In this document: positions 8,008 to 14,115 of the stretch, one piece after another
How positions within the stretch are numbered: position 1 is the first letter of the stretch
How the letters are laid out: each line of letters begins with the position of its first letter
Assembly: GCA_020444765.1 (NCBI GenBank)
Contig: JAGRHW010000037.1
Location: forward strand, 1-15,532
Reading direction: 5' to 3'
Length of the DNA stretch: 15,532 bases
Origin: Gammaproteobacteria bacterium
GTDB taxonomy: Bacteria; Pseudomonadota; Gammaproteobacteria; Granulosicoccales; Granulosicoccaceae
Position numbers and translations under genes: made by a program
The notes under the pieces: model-generated
Databases searched by the model: none
Seen by the model: the letters and a program-made list of their open reading frames with translations, nothing else
Told to the model about the DNA's origin: nothing

Positions 8008-8042
8008 AAAAATACTAATTCATTGAAATTAAAGTATTTTTT
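8007..8042. repeat. AT-rich inverted repeat in urtA-ROK spacer
   Basis: AAAAAATACT (8007-8016) and AGTATTTTTT (8033-8042) are perfect 10-bp arms around a 16-nt centre. The block is nearly all A/T and lies upstream of the sigma-54 element. It may simply be a bendable or melting-prone segment that supports looping. The remaining spacer sequence up to 8289 shows no convincing small gene. Confidence 0.5.
8016..8028 (-). promoter_or_regulatory. IHF-like binding site
   Basis: The minus strand reads TTTCAATGAATTA, which fits the IHF consensus WATCAA-N4-TTR at all but one fixed position, inside an A/T-rich tract. It lies about 30-40 bp upstream of the -24 element. That is where IHF normally bends DNA between a sigma-54 promoter and its activator sites. 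AT-rich DNA gives such matches by chance, so confidence is limited. Confidence 0.4.
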
Positions 8043-8088
8043 ATTTATAGACTTGGATGTAACAAGCGTTGTTTACAGACTGGAACAC

Positions 8089-8102
8089 AATGCGTGCGCA
8101 TT
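8089..8102. promoter_or_regulatory. Small palindrome in the urtA-ROK spacer
   Basis: AATGCG-TG-CGCATT is a perfect dyad about 100 bp upstream of the sigma-54 element. An enhancer-type activator site would be expected in this area, but the dyad does not match the NtrC consensus. A single TTGGTGCA half-site occurs at 8135-8142. Confidence 0.3.
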
Positions 8103-8215
8103 CTCTGAGCACACCGGTCAAACAGCGATCTCTTTTGGTGCAAGCATATGGAAGACGAATGATGACTCTACCGACATACCCACCTGAGGGCTTATTGCAT
8201 CCATGCCCCCCAGGC

Positions 8216-8243
8216 TTGCGATCGACAGATTCTGGGATATCCT
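8216..8243 (+). promoter_or_regulatory. Weak sigma-70-like promoter for the ROK gene
   Basis: TTGCGA and TATCCT are separated by 16 nt and each matches four of six consensus bases. Transcription would begin near 8250, which is downstream of an alternative ATG at 8203 and upstream of the preferred ROK start at 8290. The call is tentative. Confidence 0.25.
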
Positions 8244-8289
8244 CCAACGATGCGACCTAATAAATGCAGCCTTTGAGGTTTTGATTCAT

Positions 8290-9540
8290 ATGTCTTCAGT
8301 ACATGATCTGACGCGATCGCAGCACGTTCGACAGATGAACCGGTCACGAATCCTGACCGAAATCTACCGCTCCCCGGGCATTACCCGTGGCCAACTCGCG
8401 CGCTTGACGAATCTTACCGAAGCCTCGCTTTCACGAATCACCAAGAACCTGCTCGATGAAGGTCTGGTGCGCACGGTGAAAGGACAGAGCGAATCGCTCA
8501 AAGCGGAACGCAACACCCGGGGACGGCCGAATGTCTGCCTGTCACTGTGTCCTGACGGACTCTATGTATTGTGTCTGTCACTTACCGCCTACGAACAAAA
8601 ATTCTCTATCATCGGTGCCACCGGCGAACGGATCGGCGAAGATTCCATCAAGGGTTGGCCCAACGTCAAACCTCAGAACGTTCTGGATCAGGTTTCCGAA
8701 TACCTGTTGGCGCTACGCCACCGGCCGGGGTTTAAGTTCGATAGACTCGCCGGTGTCAGCATCACCATCGCCGGTGACGTGGACGCCGAAACCGGCGAGA
8801 TACTTGACGCCCCTTCCATAGGCTGGAAGGCGTACCCGTTGGGTGAAAGAGCGCAGAAGGCCTTTGGCCTGCCCGTAAGTGTTCAGAACACAGCCATCGC
8901 CTTGCACGTGGCCGAGGTCCCCAAAACCAGCCGCCGCGACAGCCAACACAGCTTATTGCTGCATGCCGGTCTCGGCATCAGTGCCAGCCTGGTGGTCAAA
9001 GGCATGCTTTCACGCGGAAGTGAATTCGAGCGCGGTATCGGAAACATTATCATCGAAAGACCTGCTGCAGAATCATATGTTCCCAATACGACATCAACAG
9101 AAAATACAACTCCAGGCACTTTTGTTCGACTGGCCGACATTTCATCCGGCCGTGCTATCCTGCAACGTCTGGGACATTTCAGTGGCAACACAGCAACCGA
9201 CAGCGGTGATGCGGGGCTGCAATTAGGCCTACCCCACACAGTCCGTCAGGCGAACGCCGGGGAACCGCGTTCGGTAGCAGCATTTTCAGAAGCCGGACGA
9301 GCATTAGGCCTGGCCTTCCTCAGCACCCTGGCCCTCGCCCATCCTGACCGGGTAATTCTGGCCGGCCCGCTTGCAGCAGCCAAACCCTTCGCCCGTGCCT
9401 TTCAGGACATTCTGCAGGATTACAACCGCATCGAACCGGCCGTCAGCCCCACCGTCGAAATTTCGCAATTCACCTACCTGAAAGCAACGGAGATCACCGG
9501 CCTGAAACACTTTTTCCTCGCCAAGCCGATCGCAGATTGA
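8290..9540 (+). CDS. ROK-family transcriptional repressor lacking zinc and kinase motifs
   Basis: This 416-residue protein from the preferred ATG at 8290 has GAGG 11 nt upstream. The frame is open back to an ATG at 8203, but the extra 29 residues look unlike a domain. Residues about 15-62 form a winged helix-turn-helix (ITRGQLARLTNLTEASLSRI). The rest is a ROK fold: RLAGVSITIAGDVDAETGEI at 152-171 and HAGLGISASLVVKG at 225-238, the second phosphate-loop-like segment. The catalytic Asp of ROK kinases is replaced (VQNTA at 198-202), and the CxCGxxGCxE zinc motif expected after GIGNIII is replaced by a cysteine-free Thr/Asn-rich stretch. It is therefore a regulator, not a sugar kinase. It is divergent from urtA and may regulate that operon or itself. 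The ligand is unknown. Confidence 0.82.
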   Translation: MSSVHDLTRSQHVRQMNRSRILTEIYRSPGITRGQLARLTNLTEASLSRITKNLLDEGLVRTVKGQSESLKAERNTRGRPNVCLSLCPDGLYVLCLSLTAYEQKFSIIGATGERIGEDSIKGWPNVKPQNVLDQVSEYLLALRHRPGFKFDRLAGVSITIAGDVDAETGEILDAPSIGWKAYPLGERAQKAFGLPVSVQNTAIALHVAEVPKTSRRDSQHSLLLHAGLGISASLVVKGMLSRGSEFERGIGNIIIERPAAESYVPNTTSTENTTPGTFVRLADISSGRAILQRLGHFSGNTATDSGDAGLQLGLPHTVRQANAGEPRSVAAFSEAGRALGLAFLSTLALAHPDRVILAGPLAAAKPFARAFQDILQDYNRIEPAVSPTVEISQFTYLKATEITGLKHFFLAKPIAD

Positions 9541-9593
9541 CAACACGCGCTCTTTCAGAGCCCGGGCTGCCGGAATGATAAGAGACGCCATCA

Positions 9594-9743
9594 ATGAACG
9601 CTTATGCTGAGTTGCGGGCCACAGATACGCAACCGTTTCAAAACGTCCGACTCGTCGATACGCACACCGGGCTACTGTGTTCGCTGCTATACTCAGCGCG
9701 GCTCAAGTGCTGTTTGGCTGCTTGTATTAATGATTTGGTTTAA
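9594..9743 (+). CDS. Possible 49-residue small ORF
   Basis: An ATG at 9594, with AGAGA 8 nt upstream, opens 49 codons ending in TAA at 9741-9743. The product would be Cys- and Leu-rich near the end (LKCCLAACINDLV). No family is recognised. A good extended -10 element lies inside it, which argues that this stretch is mainly the promoter region of the next gene. Confidence 0.15.
   Translation: MNAYAELRATDTQPFQNVRLVDTHTGLLCSLLYSARLKCCLAACINDLV
9685..9693 (+). promoter_or_regulatory. Extended -10 promoter of the two-TM protein gene
   Basis: TGC-TATACT is an extended -10 element (TGN before a hexamer differing from TATAAT at one base). It is located about 70 nt before the GTG start at 9764. No good -35 hexamer is present, which extended -10 promoters tolerate. 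Transcription would start near 9700. Confidence 0.45.
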
Positions 9744-9763
9744 TTTTCTCCCGGAGAATTTCC

Positions 9764-10567
9764 GTGTTAAATAATCTGGACAATATCAGTGAACGCATCT
9801 TCTATATCCCTTCCTGGGTCAGATGGACAGGTTTTTTACTGATTTTCCTTTCTTTTGCTTCTGCGGTCGCGGCTTTTGTTTTAGCGTTCACCGGCGTGGG
9901 AGAGCCCTCCTGGATCGATCCCGCACTCTCGATTATACAAATGTCCGGCGTCGGCGCCCTGGGCATGCTGATCGTGTTTTTTGTAGAGCGGGCTCACAGC
10001 GCTCCGAAACTTGCCGCGTTGACTGAACGATTCCTGACGCATGACATTCCCCAGAATCTTCTCAAAATTGACCACGAACTCGGGCATTTTCAGGAATGGA
10101 ACCAGCAATCTGGCGGGAGTTTCGACGAGCTGCAAACCCGAACCCAGCTTCGTATCTCTTACAACAAAGGCAGCTACACGGCGTACTATATCGTTACCGC
10201 GTACACCGGCGTGATTTGCCTGATGGTCGAGGCCAACGTCAAACGTTTCAATACCGTTTTTATCTGCAACAACCCGACGGAATGCAGCCCCGGGGATTTT
10301 TTTCAACGTTTTGCGGACACGCTGGGTGGCGCTGCCAATGCGGGCTATCATGTCGGAGAGCCGTACACGCTGAGTGCTCCACGGACCCAACTGCCGCAAG
10401 GCATCGACTGGCAAAAATGTGTTGCTGTACCGCTACATCAGAACAAGGAAAAAGACTATATGTACAGCACGCCCGAGCGCGCGCATGTGGTGCAGGATCT
10501 TGCCGTCATGGTCAGAGCCTTTATCCGGGAAGGCGTAGAGGAAGGCTTGATTTTACCTAGTAACTGA
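9764..10567 (+). CDS. Unrecognised membrane protein with two N-terminal TM segments
   Basis: This protein has 267 residues, starting at GTG with GGAG 7 nt upstream. Two hydrophobic segments lie at about 22-43 and 56-75. The remaining ~190 residues are soluble and, by the positive-inside rule, probably cytoplasmic with both ends inside. The soluble part has an alternating strand/helix pattern (SYTAYYIVTAYTGVICLMVE at about 136-155) that could be a GAF-like or other alpha/beta sensor fold; no motif proves this. No enzymatic residues are recognised. It has its own promoter and ends 11 bp inside the 3' end of the opposite-strand methyltransferase gene. A membrane-anchored sensor or regulator is possible; function is unknown. 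Confidence 0.7.
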   Translation: MLNNLDNISERIFYIPSWVRWTGFLLIFLSFASAVAAFVLAFTGVGEPSWIDPALSIIQMSGVGALGMLIVFFVERAHSAPKLAALTERFLTHDIPQNLLKIDHELGHFQEWNQQSGGSFDELQTRTQLRISYNKGSYTAYYIVTAYTGVICLMVEANVKRFNTVFICNNPTECSPGDFFQRFADTLGGAANAGYHVGEPYTLSAPRTQLPQGIDWQKCVAVPLHQNKEKDYMYSTPERAHVVQDLAVMVRAFIREGVEEGLILPSN

Positions 10568-11252
10568 GTTTCAACAACGCACGGACAAACCCGCTCGGCA
10601 ACAGTTCTGCACTGAGAAACTCATGATCAGCGGGTAAGGCATCAAATACGCCCGGATAGGTAATATTCGACACCAGAAGATAAGCAGCTCCACCAGGGCT
10701 GATCCAGGACGGCAAGTCATGTAAAAACCGCGACAGCAGCTCGCCCCCGGGATCGCACATCAGCATCTTCTCCACCGGATCGGCCGTGATTTTATCGTAT
10801 AACGGTGGATTAAAAATGATCGCATCGAAACGCTGAGGCGGCAGCTGCCGGAATAAATCGGATTCAACGCCCTCGGCCACGATACCATTGCGCCCGGCAT
10901 TTTGAAGAAACGCCTGAACGGCCCGCGACGATATGTCCGTTCCACAGTATGTTCCCCTGCCGAGAAAGCTCGCCAGCCCCAACAAAACGGCCCCGCAGCC
11001 GACCCCGATTTCAAGAACAAGCGGGGCGCTGCCGAAACGGCATTGCTTGAGGTGAGAGAGCAGAAACAGGCTACTGGAACCGATTTGCGGGTGATAAATA
11101 TCTGCCGGACAATGTATTTGCAAGCCGTTAATCAAATAATCGGCCGCGTTTCTCTGGCTTGCCAGATGTGACCGGTGATCCGCTTCCAGGCGATCCTTAT
11201 CCGGAAACGGACCACGGAGTAAATCCAGGATCAAGGATTGATCATAACTCAT
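10557..11252 (-). CDS. Class I SAM-dependent methyltransferase (small-domain/MTS type)
   Basis: This 231-residue protein has motif I VLEIGVGCGAVLLGLA at 79-94 (SAM binding), an acidic residue after strand 2 at D106 (CGTDIS), and motif IV IIFNPPLYD at 145-153. NPPL/NPPY is the signature of enzymes that methylate exocyclic or amide nitrogen (RsmC/RlmG, PrmC and N6-adenine types). The HPQIGSSSLFLLSHL stretch before motif I resembles the substrate-side lead-in of the MTS group. The substrate (rRNA, tRNA, protein or small molecule) cannot be assigned. The start is ATG at 11252 with only a weak GAG ribosome site. The gene converges on the two-TM protein gene with an 11-bp overlap of coding ends and no room for a terminator between them. 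Confidence 0.8.
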   Translation of the reverse strand: MSYDQSLILDLLRGPFPDKDRLEADHRSHLASQRNAADYLINGLQIHCPADIYHPQIGSSSLFLLSHLKQCRFGSAPLVLEIGVGCGAVLLGLASFLGRGTYCGTDISSRAVQAFLQNAGRNGIVAEGVESDLFRQLPPQRFDAIIFNPPLYDKITADPVEKMLMCDPGGELLSRFLHDLPSWISPGGAAYLLVSNITYPGVFDALPADHEFLSAELLPSGFVRALLKLSY

Positions 11253-11367
11253 GTTGATCTCACAGGATGGGGTTCACAGAGTAACGGCATGTTAAAGGCA
11301 GCCGCCCCCAATGTCGATGGACACCAACCAATATCTTACGGATGCCAATGTGACAGGCCGATAACCC

Positions 11368-11452
11368 CGTCATTCCCTCGCAGGAGGAAATCCAGTGGCG
11401 GCTGTCCGCTAGAGAGACACTGGATCCCCGACAAAAACGCTCGGGGATGACG
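11368..11452. repeat. 85-bp palindromic intergenic repeat, MITE-like
   Basis: The outer arms CGTCATTCCC (11368-11377) and GGGGATGACG (11443-11452) are nearly complementary. Inner arms ATCCAGTG (11390-11397) and CACTGGAT (11418-11425) are perfect. Three sub-hairpins lie within: TTCC/GGAA in the left arm, GCGG-CTGT-CCGC in the centre and CCCCGA/TCGGGG in the right arm. This layout and the terminal GTCATTCCC/GGGATGAC words match a widespread class of dispersed intergenic repeats in Proteobacteria. The element fills part of the 273-bp gap between the methyltransferase and lipoprotein genes; nothing else is recognised in that gap. Only one copy is in the window. Confidence 0.75.
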
Positions 11453-11525
11453 TTTCTATGACCGGGACAGTTGGAGATAACAGGTGGACAGCACATGCCA
11501 CCAACCTGACCTCTTTCAATGGAGA

Positions 11526-12590
11526 TCAGTTCAAGATGCCAAATTGCTCGATTTCCTGCCAGCTCATTAGGTAGATTTCACTGGCTGGTGCGGCGTTAAT
11601 GGTAAAGAAATAAAATTCTCTTCCCTGAGGCTCGCCCAGCATTTCTGTAAAATAGGCGATCTGGTTGTTGTGCAGCGGACTATCGACGGGGAGTTCGCCG
11701 GCTTCTGTTTTCCCATCAGTCCAGGAGTGAACGCCAAGCTTGGCTCCGTCTTCCATCGTTCTTTTATTCCCTGAACAGAACAGATCGACACCACCGGATG
11801 CAATCTCACTGGTACTCGTAACATGCGTATTCAGCCCCTGCTGTCTGACCAGACGCCCGGTTTGCATATTGATATCGTCATGTATTGATCCGGATATCTG
11901 TCCGAGTTCAAGCATTGTCACCTGGGGATTATTTTGCAAGTCGAACACCTGATTGTACGCACGCGTACCCAGCCCTCCACTGATCATAAAGTTATCGTCA
12001 ATAACAATTTCAGTATTCAAATGCGCTGTGTCGCCGTTAACCTCAAGCACACTCGTTCCCCCTGAAAACATGGACTGCGTTAACAGCATGCTGATATCTT
12101 CCAGCTCCCCTTCGTTGCTGCCCAGCCCGACGCAATCCTCGGCGTTGACATGGAGCGCGAGAGCATCCTTTATCACCGTGGATTTTTTTTCGATGGAGCT
12201 GATATCGGTGCATCTGTATCCATTTTCCGCATCCGGGATATTGATTTTCATCTGCTGAAAATCGGGGAATTGTCCGTCACTGGAACTCATAACGACCCGT
12301 GGTATAAAACTTTCTTCATCGAAAACCGCAATACCAACAAGTCCTTCGTACGGCTCTTCTGTGCTCTCTCTGAACAGCAACATGCCTGTATAAGATAAGC
12401 TCGTGGTTTGACCGTCAATAGTGACGCTTCCCTCTTCGTAATTGGCTTTTTCATTCAGCGAAGTGAATTCACTGACGAGATCCTGAGATGAGTTCTCAGT
12501 TGAGTTGTTAGTTGCCTTGTCATTATCACTACTACAACTCTGCACGACGAACAGTGAAAGTACGATTAATGGTGTGATTTTTTTTAACAT
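11526..12590 (-). CDS. Lipoprotein with a ClpP/crotonase-like domain
   Basis: This protein has 354 residues. The N terminus MLKKITPLIVLSLFVVQSC is a lipoprotein signal; Cys19 followed by Ser suggests the outer membrane. A low-complexity Ser/Asn/Asp linker follows. Residues about 180-350 resemble a periplasmic ClpP/crotonase fold: IVIDDNFMISGGLGT (first strand and turn), VTMLELGQISGSIHDDIN (the place of the SPGG motif), SEIASGGVDLFCSG (Ser265 at the nucleophile position), and KLGVHSW (His288). Ser265 and His288 are 23 apart, close to the Ser97-His122 spacing of ClpP. The oxyanion glycines are partly altered, so activity is uncertain. The function may be envelope proteolysis. It starts 49 nt downstream of the frameshifted lipoprotein gene on the same strand. 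Confidence 0.68.
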   Translation of the reverse strand: MLKKITPLIVLSLFVVQSCSSDNDKATNNSTENSSQDLVSEFTSLNEKANYEEGSVTIDGQTTSLSYTGMLLFRESTEEPYEGLVGIAVFDEESFIPRVVMSSSDGQFPDFQQMKINIPDAENGYRCTDISSIEKKSTVIKDALALHVNAEDCVGLGSNEGELEDISMLLTQSMFSGGTSVLEVNGDTAHLNTEIVIDDNFMISGGLGTRAYNQVFDLQNNPQVTMLELGQISGSIHDDINMQTGRLVRQQGLNTHVTSTSEIASGGVDLFCSGNKRTMEDGAKLGVHSWTDGKTEAGELPVDSPLHNNQIAYFTEMLGEPQGREFYFFTINAAPASEIYLMSWQEIEQFGILN

Positions 12591-12622
12591 TTTCAGTCTT
12601 GACCTCAGTGGTTATCAAAGGC

Positions 12623-12639
12623 AAAACGCCTCGCGTTTT
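12623..12639 (-). terminator. Short hairpin with A/T tails after the frameshifted gene
   Basis: AAAACGC-CTC-GCGTTTT is a perfect 7-bp stem with a 3-nt loop. In the minus direction it begins directly after the TAA at 12642-12640. Only three pairs are G-C, and the U-run is part of the stem, so it could be a weak terminator or attenuator before the ClpP-like lipoprotein gene. Confidence 0.35.
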
Positions 12640-13143
12640 TTATATCTCGCTGACGCCAATCCGCAGGTCCATGAATTGGAGCAGCTCAATATTCTCAAGG
12701 GTGTCTGTCCCATCCCGGCCGGACACCGAATCGCGAACCACCGTCACTCCACCCTCTTTGGTAATCGTGTATTCTCCGAATGTTCCTTCAAAAAATACCG
12801 TATTTTCACCACGGTTCCCGGTCAGCGTGTTGTCCAGTTGATTCCCTCGCAAATGACTGTGGTTATCACCCGTGAGCGCGACGTCTTTAATGAACTTTGA
12901 TTTTAATGTGTAGGGTTTGGAAGCATCTTCGCGAAGATCAAATGTTTCGGAAGCGCTGAACGAGTCGTCCAAACGAATGGTCCAGTCGAGGTAAGGGGGG
13001 AAAAACTTTTCCACCAGGGCATAGCCTGCCGGGTCCAGCGTTTTCAAATTTTCCGGCGTCCAGGGATCGTACTCGTTGCCAAACGAAGGCCCAGACGCCT
13101 GATGCGCCCACAACCCATAATAGACATCAATGCAACTGATCAT
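12640..13143 (-). CDS. 3' part of a frameshifted lipoprotein gene, RTX-like C-terminal tail
   Basis: This 167-residue frame starts at an ATG overlapping the upstream stop by ATGA, but with no good ribosome site. The same frame remains protein-like upstream of that ATG: YRYEDGQEYRTHEYMISCID reads on from position 13187. That favours a single gene disrupted by a shift in the ATATAT tract at 13183-13188. Residues 1-55 (CIDVYYGLWAHQ, PWTPENLKTLDP) continue the domain of the upstream frame. Residues about 88-160 resemble RTX-type adhesin/protease tails: LRGNQLDNTLTGNRGEN, GEYTITKEGG and GRDGTDTLENIELLQF. Such tails bind calcium or act as secretion modules. No catalytic motif is proven. Confidence 0.6.
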   Translation of the reverse strand: MISCIDVYYGLWAHQASGPSFGNEYDPWTPENLKTLDPAGYALVEKFFPPYLDWTIRLDDSFSASETFDLREDASKPYTLKSKFIKDVALTGDNHSHLRGNQLDNTLTGNRGENTVFFEGTFGEYTITKEGGVTVVRDSVSGRDGTDTLENIELLQFMDLRIGVSEI

Positions 13144-13844
13144 ATACTCATGCGTTCTGTATTCCTGGCCATCCTCGTACCGATATATGCCCGCGCAGTG
13201 GCCTTCAATTGAGCGGCGACCATTTCCGCGTGAAACGCCGGAAGCGCGGTCTCGATGCCATAGCCGTGCACCATGTGAAATATTTCCTCATAAGCGGCAT
13301 CACGGATTTCATTGTTCAGATACGCCTGTGTTCCCTCGACAGGAGACTCCTCTGCATAGAGATCCTGTACGCCCAGGCCCAGTTTGCTGACCGCATCCCT
13401 GTGTTTCAATGCTTGCTCTTCGGTCTCAAAGTAAACCAGTGTCGCCTGCGCGTCTCCCAAGGCATTGGCGACTGCGGATTTGTCGCTACCATACTGAGTA
13501 CCCTCAGCATCTTTCAGAATAAACGACAGAATCTGCCTGGCGCGGACCGTTTGTGCTTCACTGACGCCTGACGTGGCAAAGATATGAATGGGTTTACCGT
13601 TAGGCGCTACCACCTTGGTGTACTTATCAAACAACCCGTTGATGACAGCCGGCGTGCTCTCGGGCACGGCAACCACCTCGTTCAAGGAGCCGCTTGTATC
13701 GATCGTAGGTATAACACCGGCACCCGAAGCCTGCTGACCATTGCTTCCGGCATTCCCGTTTGGTGTTAAACCATCACTGCCACAACCGGCAGACAACGCA
13801 ATGTACAGGATGAGTCCCGGTGTGAACGGCACTAATTTATTCAT
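13140..13844 (-). CDS. 5' part of a frameshifted lipoprotein gene of unknown family
   Basis: This 234-residue frame starts at ATG 13844 with GGAG about 10 nt upstream. The N terminus ends LSAGC (Cys21), a lipoprotein-like cleavage site with Gly at +2, followed by a Gly/Ser/Asn-rich linker. From about residue 60 it looks globular. A conserved-looking RDAAYEEIFHMVHGYGI stretch at 181-197 has Glu187, His190 and His193 spaced like a metal site, though it is not a classic HExxH motif. After Tyr220 the protein becomes IGTRMARNTERMSI and stops, which looks like out-of-frame coding. The natural continuation is in the next frame. The gene is divergent from the response regulator and may be under its control. 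The family is not recognised; a metal-dependent envelope enzyme is only a guess. Confidence 0.62.
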   Translation of the reverse strand: MNKLVPFTPGLILYIALSAGCGSDGLTPNGNAGSNGQQASGAGVIPTIDTSGSLNEVVAVPESTPAVINGLFDKYTKVVAPNGKPIHIFATSGVSEAQTVRARQILSFILKDAEGTQYGSDKSAVANALGDAQATLVYFETEEQALKHRDAVSKLGLGVQDLYAEESPVEGTQAYLNNEIRDAAYEEIFHMVHGYGIETALPAFHAEMVAAQLKATARAYIGTRMARNTERMSI

Positions 13845-14020
13845 TGCTTGCAGTCTCCTGTTTTTATTGAGGTGGCGGTGTTGTATACAACGGCATTGCC
13901 CGAATCGCGAATTTAAGTAATGATTAGCGGTTTACTGCTTCAACGGGTATTCCACCAGGAAGTGATGAATTGATTGGGCAAAGTGTATGCAAAAATAACA
14001 GCGTTATCCGTCTGGAATCG

Positions 14021-14050
14021 GTCAGGGATTGTCAGCGTTTGTCAGCGCTT
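14021..14050 (+). promoter_or_regulatory. Three tandem 10-bp repeats, candidate OmpR-type operator
   Basis: GTCAGGGATT, GTCAGCGTTT and GTCAGCGCTT follow each other without gaps (14021, 14031, 14041). A helically phased direct repeat is the usual site for OmpR/PhoB-family dimers. The array is 65 bp upstream of the response-regulator ATG and 177 bp from the divergent lipoprotein start. Autoregulation, possibly with control of both directions, is inferred. Confidence 0.55.
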
Positions 14051-14115
14051 CCAGGGTTTGGCCACCAAAGGCTTTCTTTCACTGGTCTGATCCACGCTAA
14101 AAAAAGAGGATACCC

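Noticed and set aside
8125..8142. Full NtrC site upstream of urtA
   Set aside because: Only the right half (TTGGTGCA) matches; the left half reads GATC in place of GCAC. It was kept as a half-site comment only.
8203..8289. Upstream ATG at 8203 as the start of the ROK gene
   Set aside because: The added 29 residues do not resemble a ROK N terminus, and the ATG at 8290 has a GAGG site and places the helix-turn-helix at the usual distance from the start.
9549..9561. GCTCT-TTC-AGAGC hairpin after the ROK gene
   Set aside because: The stem has only 5 bp and there is no T-run, so it is too weak to call as a terminator.
11368..11452. CRISPR repeat or insertion-sequence end
   Set aside because: It is a single palindromic unit with no regularly spaced copies, no transposase gene and no visible target duplication.
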